From the NCBI RefSeq assembly GCF_964355755.1, contig NC_092680.1:623001-687000 (forward strand): 64,000 nucleotides of DNA, in the 5' to 3' direction. How positions within the stretch are numbered: the first letter of the stretch is position 1; the number at the start of each line of letters is the position of its first letter. Shown here piece by piece: positions 14,902-26,817 of the stretch. The translations under genes were made by a program, and so were the position numbers. This DNA is from Antedon mediterranea. Lineage: Eukaryota; Echinodermata; Crinoidea; Comatulida; Antedonidae. A model generated the notes under the pieces. It worked only from the letters and a program-made list of their open reading frames with translations. It searched no databases and was not told where the DNA came from.

Positions 14902-17900
14902 TATAAAATAAATTGAATAATATAAACAAATAAAATGATGCAATGTTAAATATAGGTATACTACAGTATATTAATGAGTCAAATATTATACTCCATTAAT
15001 AGTGAAATACAAGTATATAATAGTATACCTGTAAGTATAGTATTATATGTGGTATAGTATTAGTACCAAACATCTTTGCTTTTCAGCATATGTTTTATAT
15101 TCCTACTTTTGTAACAATGTATTTATTGTTTTAATTAAATTGAAATATGATTGGTAGTACCACATGACGGCTGTATAACGTAATCAATGCAATTTTGTTG
15201 ACAAAATAACGAATGAGACAAAGCCCATCATAGTGCCTGAAGGCAAAAGCGAGTAGTCTAATATAGAGGGCTCACTTCTATTTTAGTATGGTTAAAAATG
15301 TTATGTTGATAAAGTTTGCGGTACACCGCTTATGTATTTCATAACAACTTTATAAATATAATACATTTCTCTCTTTATTAGTAACCATATGCAATTACTC
15401 AAATAAATTTTAAAAACATATTTTTTGAGTGATTATCTCTTTTTTTTAAGTCAGTACTAACAAGACACGATTTGTTATTTTCTAGGTAAATTAATTATTT
15501 ATAAATTTTTCTCTTTATACGTGCAAATTGAGCTAAGAATGAGGGCAGCAAACATAAGTAAAACACGATCATTAATGTATTCAGCCTCATTTGTAATGAT
15601 TAAACAGGAAGCACACTCCAAATATAGTATTATGGGGTTTTTTTTCAATTCCATTCAAGATTATCTCATAACATAAACACATTGGCACTGTTTATAATCA
15701 TTGAATGTTTTGGTTTTCCTGTTTGCGGACATCTGCTTCCTATTAATGATTGCAATGGGAAACAATCCTACCATTAATTGCTAATACTTTTATAAAACAA
15801 TTATTATTCAATATAAAGTTCAAAGTCAATTCCTCAAAAGGTGAAAGATGTAACAAATTTGGGTGGGATAAATCAAAATGGCGGATGATATAAATTTGGT
15901 TGACGTTGACATCATTGTCTAAAGAGAGTGGTTAAATATTATTATCATTGCAAAAATAATTTAAACAATTTTTTATTGGAGGCCAGGTCAGAAACGGTGT
16001 GCTTGTTGTATGCTTCTTATGAAACAAAAAATGAATGTTTAATACATAAATTGTTAATTTTAAAATGTTTTCAGGTGAATGTTCATCCGATCATGTGTAA
16101 ATGGGGATACTTGTGACAGTATTTCTAACGTAAATGCTTTGTGACAATTATTACTAAACTCTGAGTAAATAAAACAGTTTTGTTAAAAAAGATTGGATTC
16201 CGAAAAGGTTTTTTGTTGTTTGTGAGGACTCTTTGCTATTAGGAAAGAAACCATTTTGAAAAGTATGGTACGTTTATTATACATGTTCCTAACTTCTCAA
16301 TCGAAGCGAAAAATCTTGTAAACAAGACCGAAGAAAAAACAACTAGACCAAGCGTGACCTGGATGATCCACCTGTTAAAGCATAGCATTCAGTCAACTGA
16401 GTACTAACATACTTGGACCAGCAGAGGCCAGACATTTTGATTGATGTCAAACTGGAACAACTGCTGTGAATAGGAACAGTCTTGTTTTCATTGCAGCTCC
16501 TCTCAACACTGTCTTGGCTTAATCATGGGGGTTGTGAGTACCTCCATGGTTGAAAGAATGGCAACGACGATTCACTACGATAACAATGATTTTGATGATG
16601 GATGTTAAATAAAGATTATGACGTCAATGAAATTGACATCATTTATTTATTCTCAACTGTTTAACCACATTATGTATATGGGAAAAGTATACACACTCAC
16701 ACTGTACTTAAAATGAACAGACGAAAGGATCTCTCCTTTACTATTTAAATAGTATTGTAGACAAACCACTGCCTTGGAGGGGTATTCAAAGACTTAAATA
16801 CTTTCTGAGTAATGTTTTTCCTCGTAGGTGAAAATGCCACTGTCGGTTTATCCAGCTAGGCAATGATCTATCAGTCTTCTATTATATTGACATATCTGGA
16901 TCTTAGATATCATTTTAGTATTCACCCCCTCTATAGCTCAGAGAATAGAAATCATAGAATAGATTTATAAAGTATTTTAGCGAGTATAAGTCTGCTTTTG
17001 TAATTGTCATAATCATTTTTTTTATGCAGAGTGATTTTTTGTCTTCCTCCTTCTACTCGGGAAAAAGAAAAAAAAATATTGAGGGTTCGTGCTGTAAGAC
17101 TGTTTAAAGTTGTTGTTTTGTTTGATTTTTTTATCTGTGTCTATTTTAATTGCTATATTATATATTTGTTCACTCTAAGCCAGAATTGGCTGGTCTTGTT
17201 GTAAACAGGAGTGTCATTAAATAAATTGTTTAAAAAAATAAAATAAAAACAAATAAAAAGACAAAACTTACCGAAACATGATCATAATCATCCGCCACCT
17301 TGTGACTATTTATATTGCTTGTTGTACGTAACATTACACTGGCTTCTACATCGATTGCAAAAGTTTAAAACATTTTTGGCAAGTGGTTCCAAAATCAGAT
17401 TAATATGAGGCTATTCAACAATGAAAACAGAATAAAACTGTTTTTATTGAAATGATGATAATCGTAGAGAACTCCTTTATGTTCTGTGATTTTGCATATG
17501 ACTCACTGTCAAATGTTGAAGATGTCTGATATTCAGTGTGTTACCTTTTGATAACCTTAAACACTGTTGTTTGCATAACATTGTACATCATTTTACAGGT
17601 GCCATTGTGATGCGATACAGGTGGCTCATCAGCTTATATAATTTTCTTTTTTTCCCCTAAATTTTTTTTGTTACTTTTCCCCTTCTCACATCTTGATTGT
17701 TTAGGCTGTTCAGCATCAATTTCTAATAAAATAAAGAAAATATTAATAATTGCCAACAGAATGTTTTATTTTGAATATTAAATTAATTTAATATCCAATA
17801 TACTTGTTCCTTTTCATTCATTTTATTTCAGTTCATTCAATTTAACGAACAGACAAAAATTTAAAAAAAGAAAATGTACAAGAATATATATTAACTGAAT

Positions 17901-18391
17901 GAATTGAATTCTTATTTGCATTGGGGTCTCTAAATGCAAAAAGAAAACAACACAATTACAATATAATTTCTGATACAAAACCTAAATACAAAGGTGATGG
18001 ATCACACCACAAAAAATAAACATCTTTATTATGAAAATTCTGGAATGTTCAGATGTTCTGTACTGCACATAATGGCCTCAGGGTCTGATGCTGGGTCTTG
18101 GTACATCCTAACTAACATCACAGGATTGTACATCTAAACAGGGTCACTCACAGCGTGAAAGTTGACTATACTATCAAGATGGAATTGAGCATTCTAATAA
18201 AAGTCAACTAAGGTGAGATTATCTCGTTCACAAGATTCAAGAAGTTTCCTGGTACAATACCACTGATGAGTACATTTCCGTTGAGATATACAAATAGCTT
18301 ATCATTTGGGAAGAAAGGGCATTTTAAACTCTAAACTACAATGCTTTATAGAAACTATATCTATCTTGAAACGTTTTCCGTCAATACGACA

Positions 18392-18548
18392 TTATGGCTT
18401 CCAAACTTTATGTGTCAAAAAATGTTATATGCCCAAATATGGACATGATGATGTCATATCAGTACCATATTTGGGCACATCACTACCATATTTAGGCACA
18501 ACACACTTTTTTTTTGTCAAACTAGTTTGATAGTGTAGACAAAGTGCC
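18392..18548. mobile_element. TTAA-type MITE copy, degenerate left end
   Basis: Core ATGCCCAAATATGGACATGA, TGATGTCATATCAGTACC and right end CTAGTTTGATAGTGTAGACA are clear; the left TIR has decayed. Confidence 0.7.
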
Positions 18549-19774
18549 AATGCTTTATCTGATCTACTGTACTCTTTACAATTTACATAAACCAAGCAAG
18601 CAAACAAAACAATAATTTAGCTGCAGGTTAAAAAAATAAAACAAGACTTAACTTTTTTTAAAGTAATCATTACTTTGTAACTAGATACTGTCCCAATCTA
18701 ATCAATTCAATTTTTCTTATTTTATGAAGATGATTTGTTAAAGTCATTTAGAAAAACAAAAGTTAAAAAACCATTATGATTATATTTTGAAATAGCTAGA
18801 AGCATTTAAAAAGGTTTTCATAATGTGCAGATTATTTTGTAAGAATTCAAACTGTTAGCCTATAGGAATATACAGGATAGATTATAAAATATATTTTTGA
18901 GCAATTATACAGTAGTTTAAAACTCATAATGCATTGACTACGTAATTACGTAGGGCATTGTGTTTTTTATTTTTTCCATGAATGTATTTGTATTCATAAA
19001 ACTTTTCTGACAAAAAATGATTTATTTTAATATTCTTAAAAACCCCAATAGAAACTGTAGTCTTTATACATAAAGGACTAAAAATAGTAAAGCGGTAACA
19101 TATTTGTAATGGGGTTAAGTCTGGTTTTAACAATGTAATAAAAATGGGTAAACTTTATTAAAGATAAAATTGGTATACTTTGGCCAGAATGGTGAAATGT
19201 CAACACAAATAATATTTGTTATATATTAAATGATGTTCTTTTATATTTCAACTATTATCTTAACTTATAATGCATATGGCTATTGCAGTGAAGCCTTTTA
19301 GATACCATTTGTGGACTGTAAATCTGTCATAGGTAATTACAGTTGTTGAAAACACAGAGGGTGCAATCAGGTAGGCCACTGACAGCTCAGCAGCCTGTAG
19401 GCCTACAAACAGGGTTCATTTCTACCTAGGCCATACTGAGATATGAATGCAGCACAGTTCAGACCACCAGAAAAATTTGCTACAATAACAAGTTTCATTA
19501 GATGTAACGTTACAATAGGTAGCATGTTTCTTTATAAATAAAATCAAAAAATTATATTTAATCATTACAGTACACAGTAGATAAATAAAAAAAAAGACCA
19601 TCATAAATAAAGGAAGGAAAACTACAATTTATGATTGTATGGTAAACAAAGCTAAATACTAACTGAAGTGATAGAATGAGGAAATAACCATAAGGGGACC
19701 ATTGTACAATCAAAATCAAATAATTTAGACATATTATATTCCTCTCGCTTTTTTATTTATCTAATTAGGCCTAA

Positions 19775-19945
19775 AGAAAATAATTTTGACATATCATTAA
19801 AAGTCCTCATCCCTTTTTATCCATCCAAAACAAAGAATTTAGACATATCATTAAAAATCAACCTTTTTTTATCCAGTTAAAACAAAGAATTTAGAAATAT
19901 CATTAAAAGTCCTCATCCTTTTTTATCCATCCAAAACAATTTTCA
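19775..19945. repeat. About 57-bp tandem repeat, 3 units
   Basis: Units contain ACATATCATTAAAAGTCCTC and TTTTTATCCATCCAAAACAA, with decay in the middle copy. Confidence 0.8.
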
Positions 19946-20110
19946 TACATCATTAAATCCTTCTGAATGTCATTATCTATGTCAAAAAAATGTTGCTGTG
20001 TACTTTTATAGCAAGATTTGTGGTAAAGCTTTGTGAAGTAGCTTTTAAATGACTTAAGGGAAATGTGTAATGCATTGCATACATTTCTTTGTGAGTTCAT
20101 CAACACAAAG

Positions 20111-20685
20111 TGCATACTCTACCATAGACTGTTAGTGCATACTCTACCATAGACTGTCAGTGCATACTCTACCATAGACTGTTAGTGCATACTCTACCAT
20201 AGACTGTTAGTGCATACTCTACCATAGACTGTCAGTGCATACTCTACCATAGACTGTCAGTGCATACTCTACCATAGACTGTCAGTGCATACTCTACCAT
20301 AGACTGTCAGTGCATACTCTACCATAGACTGTTAGTGCATACTCTACCATAGACTGTTAGTGCATACTCTACCATAGACTGTCAGTGCATACTCTACCAT
20401 AGACTGTTAGTGCATACTCTACCATAGACTGTCAGTGCATACTCTACCATAGACTGTTAGTGCATACTCTACCATAGACTGTTAGTGCATACTCTACCAT
20501 AGACTGTTAGTGCATACTCTACCATAGACTGTCAGTGCATACTCTACCATAGACTGTTAGTGCATACTCTACCATAGACTGTTAGTGCATACTCTACCAT
20601 AGACTGTTAGTGCATACTCTACCATAGACTGTCAGTGCATACTGTACCATAGACTGTTAGTGCATACTCTACCATAGACTGTTAG
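20111..20685. repeat. 25-bp minisatellite, 23 units
   Basis: Unit begins TGCATACTCTACCATAGACT and ends GT[T/C]AG, exactly periodic over 575 bp. Variation is almost only T/C at one position, plus one TGTACC variant at about 20644. Confidence 0.97.
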
Positions 20686-20941
20686 TTCATTAATATCAGA
20701 AAGAAACTCTGTACTCTGTTGTGTGCTTATAACTAGCCTGTTTTACTAAGCATAAAGCAAAATTTTAAAAATACCCAACAAAAAAACAAGATATTTCTAG
20801 AGAAGAAAACCAGCACACACATAAGAATTAATGTAATTGGAAGGGAATTATAAAACATTGATCATTTGGGATTACACTTCACAAACAGATAATTCCTACA
20901 CAGTATAAATATCAATAAATCTGATAATAAAGTCTGAATCA

Positions 20942-21021
20942 TTGGATAGGTTAATCCAAAGTTGGATAGGTTAATCCAAAGTTGGATAGGCTAATCCCAT
21001 GTTGGATAGCTTAATCCCAAT
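20942..21021. repeat. 20-bp tandem repeat, 4 units
   Basis: Units starting TTGGATAGGTTAATCC at 20942, 20962, 20982 and 21002. Same period as, but unrelated sequence to, the large array 100 bp further on. Confidence 0.9.
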
Positions 21022-21123
21022 GGGCAAATGAATACCATATTGTATAAATCAGATAGGTTAATCCCATTGGATACATTTGTACATGTAGTGCATTGTGTTA
21101 ATCCCATGTTAAGACATGGTTTA

Positions 21124-22534
21124 GCCTTTGATATAGCAATACTGCCTTTGATGTAGCAATATTGCCTTTGATATAGCAATAGTGCCTTGATATAGCAATA
21201 GTGTCTTTGATATAGCAATAGTGCCTTTGATATAGCAATAGTGCCTTTGATGTAGCAATAGTGCCTTTGATGTAGCAATATTGCCTTTGATGTAGCAATA
21301 GTGCCTTTGATATAGCAATATTGCCTTTGATATAGCAATATTGCCTTTGATGTAGCAATAGTGCCTTTGATATAGCAATATTGCCTTTGATGTAGCAATA
21401 GTGCCTTTGATGTAGCAATAGTGCCTTTGATGTAGCAATAGTGCCTTTGATGTAGCAATAGTGCCTTGATATAGCAATAGTGCCTTGATATAGCAATATT
21501 GCCTTTGATGTAGCAATAGTGCCTTTGATATAGCAATATTGCCTTTGATGTAGCAATAGTGCCTTTGATGTAGCAATAGTGCCTTTCATATAGCAATAGT
21601 GCCTTTGATGTAGCAATATTGCCTTTGATATAGCAATAGTGCCTTTGATGTAGCAATATTGCCTTTGATGTAGCAATAGTGCCTTTGATGTAGCAATATT
21701 GCCTTTGATGTAGCAATATTGCCTTTGATATAGCAATAGTGCCTTTGATATAGCAATATTGCCTTTGATATAGCAATAGTGCCTTTCATATAGCAATAGT
21801 GCCTTTGATGTAGCAATAGTGCCTTTGATGTAGCAATAGTGCCTTTGATATAGCAATAGTGCCTTTGATATAGCAATAGTGCCTTTGATATAGCAATATT
21901 GCCTTGATATAGCAATAGTGCCTTTGATGTAGCAATAGTGCCTTTGATGTAGCAATATTGCCTTTGATATAGCAATAGTGCTTTTGATATAGCAATAGTG
22001 CCTTTGATATAGCAATAGTGCCTTTGATATAGCAATAGTGCCTTGATATAGCAATAGTGCCTTGATATAGCAATATTGCCTTTGATGTAGCAATAGTGCC
22101 TTTGATGTAGCAATAGTGCCTTTGATGTAGCAATAGTGCCTTTGATGTAGCAATAGTGCCTTTGATGTAGCAATAGTGCCTTTGATATAGCAATAGTGCC
22201 TTTGATATAGCAATAGTGCCTTTGATGTAGCAATATTGCCTTTGATATAGCAATAGTGCCTTTGATATAGCAATAGTGCCTTTGATATAGCAATAGTGCC
22301 TTTGATATAGCAATAGTGCCTTTGATATAGCAATATTGCCTTGATATAGCAATAGTGCCTTTGATGTAGCAATATTGCCTTTGATATAGCAATAGTGCCT
22401 TTGATATAGCAATAGTGCCTTTGATATAGCAATAGTGCCTTTGATATAGCAATAGTGCCTTGATATAGCAATAGTGCCTTGATATAGCAATAGTGCCTTT
22501 GATGTAGCAATAGTGCCTTTGATATAGCAATAGT
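21124..22534. repeat. 20-bp minisatellite, about 70 units
   Basis: Unit GCCTTTGAT[A/G]TAGCAATA[G/T]T. Two positions vary independently between two bases; a few units are 19 bp (one T lost) and two have CAT for GAT. Because 20 is not a multiple of 3 the array is open in several minus-strand frames, giving repetitive ORFs up to 494 codons that are not credible genes. Confidence 0.97.
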
Positions 22535-24159
22535 GCCTATAGACAGTACAAATTCAAATTCTGATTTATTCAGTGTCAACATCCAATTATCTCATTTCTC
22601 TAAAATAGCAACATTTTAGCAACTGTTATTGCCGTTGGAGGTATTTCTAATTATAATATATATTTGCAGCATTTTTCATTAACTCTCAATGGCTGGTTGA
22701 TCACACTGGACCTTGAAATTAAATCTTACACCACAAACCTCTAAAGAGTATGCTGTGACAATAGACTGGCCGAGTTTGTCATATTAACAATATCGAGAAG
22801 ATAATATAATTGTTACAAAATAATACCAATCGAGAGATAATGTAATTGTAATTTTAATATTTATTGCCATCCATATAAAAAAGTAGACAGATCAACAATA
22901 ATACAAGAAAAATAAGTTACAATATATGGAATTTAAGCTCAAGAGCTTGTTTCAGAAGGGGCCCTCAACATAAAAATTAAAATATAAAGTATGATCATTA
23001 TAATTTAGATATGTATTATGAAAAAGGGATTCAACTCAATTGAATTGAATTGAATTGAATTGAATTCAATTCATTTAAATTTGAGTGGTGGAAGTTTCTT
23101 CACCAGGCAGGGTTAGGGGATCTAGCAGAGATCAAGGAAAATCTGAAAATCTGAAGATTTAGTTTAATCAATTTGATATCAACTCCTGAACACATACTAA
23201 GGGAAACATTTGGCAGATATAAGATTTCTAAATAGGAAGGGGATAGGTGGGGGATGGGAGAAAGGTGTAGGGAAAAGGGTTAGAACCAGCTGTATACATT
23301 ATAATTAAGAACTAAACTTAACCTAGGATCTTTTGTACTGGTTTCAACAAAATCTAGGTGGTAGGCTCTCCCCACACACCTCTTTGGATCCACCAACGCG
23401 ACCTAATTTCGACGCTCACCTCAAACAGCAGATTCATCCCTGCTATGAAATTGTGTTCAACTTTGTATATACATACATTTCAAATTATTAGTTGATTGAA
23501 TTCATTCAAGTTGAAGTGAATGTAGCCTCATATATTTGTTGTTTTGTGTTAATACTCAGAATAATGCATAACTCATCAATACTGTTTATATTAACACTTG
23601 ACAACACCATTATGAAATTCCCAGTGGTTTCAATAGTGCAAATTATAATCGAGGTGCATAGCCTCTTACGACGACTATAGTCACTCACAGGTTTCATCTG
23701 TTGGTTAATTACTAATCATTATTTATGTCAGCACATTTCTCTTAGGGTTTTGTTTTATTATTCGAAAAAGGCGGCTCTAAAATATCAATAAGTAGAGTCT
23801 GATTAGTGAATGAAAAACAGCTAATGTCATATATTTTTTATGAAGTTTTCCATTTTGGCATAAACTTTGTTATTAGGTGAAAGAGTAATGCACCTTAACA
23901 TTAAGGTCAGTGACCTACATATGGTACCCTATGGAATAAACCAAACATTTTATATGCCAAAGACAAATATTGAAAATCAAAGCTTCTAAACTTGCTCAAC
24001 CCTTGCTAAACTTTTCTGTACAATATGACTTCTGAAAATCAACTAGTTTGGAGTGTGTACCCTGTTAAATAATGAGCCACACTCGCACCCTGCACGTACC
24101 ACATTTTAAAATAATCCTCATGATTTCGTTTTCCATATCAATGCCTTACAATAAAATTG
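22535..24159. other. Noncoding stretch before the DIRS-like element
   Basis: No gene seen; the AATTG run at 23035 is the only clear structure. Confidence 0.55.
23035..23082. repeat. (AATTG)n pentamer run
   Basis: Six or so AATTG units flanked by CAATTGAATT palindromes. Confidence 0.9.
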
Positions 24160-24432
24160 AGAAGGAATCCTCGTCGACCGAGCGCCCCCGCTCACCGGGG
24201 GGCTCGTGAATTCGATGGAATAGCCGTTCTTGATTGTGGAGAGAACCCACCTGTCCTCCGACAGGGTCTCCCACACTCGGGCGAACCGTCTTAGGCGACC
24301 CCCCACCTGCCCGTCGCTCGGGGGGACGGGCGCATCGAACGCGTCACCGGCGGCGCGCAAACGCACCCGGACGCCTACCACTCTTTTGGGTAGCGTCAGA
24401 CCGTCCGGCCCTGCCTCGTGCAGTCCGGCCAT
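24118..24432 (-). pseudogene. Truncated DIRS-like second ORF (start of RT polyprotein)
   Basis: From the ATG at 24432 the frame overlaps the gag-like ORF by 89 bp. It contains QVGGRLRRFARVWETL, then DRWVLSTIKNGYSIEF, the lead-in typical of DIRS-type reverse transcriptase ORFs. About 10 residues later, near 24160, GC content drops abruptly and the reading continues as AT-rich host DNA (QFYCKALIW...) to a stop. The RT, RNase H and tyrosine recombinase are missing, so this copy is dead or nonautonomous. Confidence 0.65.
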
Positions 24433-25936
24433 ATCGGTAGCTGTTGTTGCCGTATGGGGTGCGCGCGCGAGATGTAGAAGCCTGCGTGTCAGGCCGCGCC
24501 GGTGGGACATTCGACGGCTGCGGTCGCGACTGCGGCGGTACCGGAGCTGGGAGAGGGGGAGGTGGCCTGGACGGACCCGAGCGGCCGCGGCTAGCCCGAC
24601 GCTTCTGTGGGAAACGAGCGCGCGTTTCCCGACGGGCCTCCCTCTCGCGCGCCCATTTGTCCTCTTTTTGGGCGAAACTACCAAAAAACAAGTCCTTAGC
24701 CCCGAGGGACTCAGAAGCCGTGAACCTGCGATAATGCGCTGGCGCGATATCAGTACTTTGTAGTACGTTGACACGACGCGCGGCGGCAGAAGTTAAAGAT
24801 ACAAACGCCTGCTGGTCGGCAATTAGCCCCGTGATCTGTTGCAGCAGCGCAATGACCTCTGTATCGAACTCCCGCGGGTGGTCCGGATCGGCCAAAAACG
24901 ACAGCAAGTAGCCGGAGACGGATGTTACTCGAAGTGTCTCGCGGGCCGCTCTATCGATCGTGAGGAGCGTATCTTCTGTCTTCGCGGCCGTCGGAGCAAG
25001 GTAAGTAGTCTTTCCCGCTTCTAATCCTTGGTCCTCCCGAACCCGGTCCTTGGCGGCATCAGGCACGCCTGGCGCAACAATGTACCTATCAAATTGAGCT
25101 CTAGGTACCGGAAAAGCGCATGAAAGAATGTTCGGCGCCGGTCTACGCGTACTGGTCTCGCGCGCGATAGCGTCCACGCGGTCGACCAGCTCCGGGTCGA
25201 GAGGAACGACTGGGCACGTTGTAACCTTACGGAGAGGCGTACGTACCCCAAACGTCGAGAAACGCTTTGTAGATGGGGTTGGCTTCGGTTCGCGAAAAGC
25301 GTATTCGATGCCTAGATATTCCAATACCGCCGGAAGAATCTTATTAACCAGCGCCTGTAGCCCCTCCTCGCCGGGCCTCCGCAACTGCGCGGCTCTCTCC
25401 TCATCGGAGATCGTGAGCATAGTACGGTCGCTCGTGTATCCCTCCTCCATTGAGGGTCCCTCAGAATACGACAGTGGCGTCTGAGGTGGAGGCACCGGAA
25501 TATATGGAATATATGGAGGGCGTGGTTGAGGGAACACCGCGGGCTCGTCCCGTGGAGCAGCCCTCACCGCTGCCGCGATGGCTTGAATAACCGCTGGAGA
25601 TAGGTCAGTATCCGCAGCGGGAACAGGCGCGGAACCCGCCTCTGGCTCATGCGCGGGAGCTGCGAGAACAACAGGCACCTCCTCGCGTGGTACGTTCTCA
25701 GCCGGAACGTCCATTGCAGTTGCGCCTTCCTCCTGAGGTGCGATAGCAACTGCTTTCTGTTCAATAACACGTCCCGCGGGACGTGGAAGCGATGCGAATT
25801 TAGCAGGCGTCCAGCGTACGCAAACTTCGCACGGATCTGACTGGCTGCACGTGCGGCAGCTAACGCACCGCATGTGGCGGTCCCACTTAAGTGTTGCTCG
25901 TGGGCCCCTGCACTGGATGCATTCTTGTTTTGGCAT
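24344..25936 (-). CDS. DIRS-like retrotransposon gag-like ORF (ORF1), 530 aa
   Basis: Intact ORF in a block that is strikingly GC-rich compared with its AT-rich surroundings, a sign of a mobile element. The N-terminus has a zinc-binding-like cluster: CIQC, then H and CVSCRTC, then CEVCVRW (residues about 7-41), the pattern I associate with first ORFs of animal DIRS-type elements. The middle is Pro/Ala-rich, then a domain containing KDLFFGSFAQKEDKWARERE, and the end is Arg-rich (RRPGAFARRR), fitting nucleic-acid binding. The next ORF begins inside its 3' end in another frame. Family assignment is by pattern memory, not by search. Confidence 0.7.
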   Translation of the reverse strand: MPKQECIQCRGPRATLKWDRHMRCVSCRTCSQSDPCEVCVRWTPAKFASLPRPAGRVIEQKAVAIAPQEEGATAMDVPAENVPREEVPVVLAAPAHEPEAGSAPVPAADTDLSPAVIQAIAAAVRAAPRDEPAVFPQPRPPYIPYIPVPPPQTPLSYSEGPSMEEGYTSDRTMLTISDEERAAQLRRPGEEGLQALVNKILPAVLEYLGIEYAFREPKPTPSTKRFSTFGVRTPLRKVTTCPVVPLDPELVDRVDAIARETSTRRPAPNILSCAFPVPRAQFDRYIVAPGVPDAAKDRVREDQGLEAGKTTYLAPTAAKTEDTLLTIDRAARETLRVTSVSGYLLSFLADPDHPREFDTEVIALLQQITGLIADQQAFVSLTSAAARRVNVLQSTDIAPAHYRRFTASESLGAKDLFFGSFAQKEDKWAREREARRETRARFPQKRRASRGRSGPSRPPPPLPAPVPPQSRPQPSNVPPARPDTQASTSRARTPYGNNSYRYGRTARGRAGRSDATQKSGRRPGAFARRR

Positions 25937-26077
25937 GATGACGAAGAACGCCTAAACAAAGCACACAAACACACCCTAACAGAGTATCTAACGTACTATG
26001 CAACAGTGGATACGCCTGACTGATTCTAATAAATACTACACAAAGCCGGTGAACAGTCCCGGTATGTGAAAAAATTT

Positions 26078-26178
26078 TTGCCTCGTGCGTAGACGAGGCA
26101 ACGATTTGCAACGTATCCAACAACTAGTTCTCTAGTCTAACGGTATTTTTGCCCTGTTAGATTAACCAAACAGGGCAA
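26078..26178. repeat. Two tandem hairpin modules upstream of the DIRS-like gag ORF
   Basis: Hairpin 1: arms TTGCCTCGT (26078-26086) and ACGAGGCAA (26093-26101). Hairpin 2: arms TTGCCCTGTT (26149-26158) and AACAGGGCAA (26169-26178). Each is followed by CG[A/G]TTT[G/C]CAACGTATC, so the module repeats with a 78-bp period while the stem sequences differ but keep pairing. Confidence 0.7.
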
Positions 26179-26817
26179 CGGTTTCCAACGTATCAATAAT
26201 CAATGTATACTAATAGATATAAATAGTATATCAATAGGTCAACTTAGCCTCGGCTAGCTTCAGATAAGGTTGTATTTCTCCCTCGTTTGTGACGTATTGC
26301 AACGCTCAAACTTCGTCTTGTCTTCGTGACAGTACGAAAAGAAATGATGACGGTAACACGTGGGAGTGGTCCCACGAGAGGGCGCTAGAGCGGAATGTAC
26401 CATTCTTTATGAGGTGAATTCGGGTAGAATTCTTCTTTTCGTATTTGTTTCGCACTTCGTGGAAAAGGGCTATTGTCGGGTTTATCCAGGTAAGCAGGCA
26501 CGTAATAGACTATTTTATCTAGATATTGGAACTGATCAAAGGCTGGGTAGAATTAATGATAAATTTATCATGATTCATATATTTAAAAAAATTTGAAATT
26601 TATTATAAACAGCACACATTCATTTTCAATGATGGGGAATCAGTTGAATGATTAGGCTGAAAATGAGAGAGTTTGTAATTTATTTGGGATTCTTTTTATA
26701 TTTTATTTCAAATAGTTTCAGGCAACAGTCAACCTTCAAGGGGTTCAAGGCTCACAATTCACCCTAGCAAACTAGCACATTGTTGGTTAAGAAAAAGGTC
26801 AATTTCTATAGTCTTAC

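Larger units (their letters stand above)
13894..19774. other. AT-rich noncoding stretch
   Basis: Holds the 66-bp repeat at 14770 and the MITE at 18392. No supported gene. A 14-codon ORF with a good start context at 15878-15922 and a possible splice donor at 17272 (minus) are discussed under rejected items. Confidence 0.55.
24160..26490 (-). mobile_element. DIRS-like retrotransposon fragment
   Basis: GC-rich block holding the gag-like ORF and the start of the RT ORF, with about 500 bp of 5' leader (25937 to about 26490) carrying two tandem hairpins. The inner boundary at about 24160 is sharp by composition; the outer boundary is my estimate from the end of the GC-rich, non-repetitive leader. 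No LTRs were seen, which fits DIRS rather than a Ty3 or copia element. Confidence 0.65.

Noticed and set aside
15878-15922. 14-codon ORF MADDINLVDVDIIV with a strong start context
   Set aside because: Too short and without donor site or conservation evidence; noted only because the context AAAATGG is good.
17272-17291. Possible first coding exon on the minus strand (M-I-M-I-M-F-R then gtaagt)
   Set aside because: A good donor alone; no downstream exon with matching phase was found. A similar lone donor is at about 1597 (CTTTTCG|gtaagt).
20111-22534. CRISPR-like regular repeats
   Set aside because: Units are contiguous with no spacers and the DNA is animal nuclear; these are minisatellites.
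20991-22582. Long minus-strand ORFs (up to 494 codons) of the type ...HQRHYCYIKGTIATSK...
   Set aside because: They are only the 20-bp array read in three frames; three different frames are open across the same DNA, and nothing outside the repeat is conserved.
24230-24763. 177-codon plus-strand ORF, and other plus-strand ORFs at 24234-25484
   Set aside because: Opposite-strand shadows of the GC-rich DIRS-like gag and RT ORFs.
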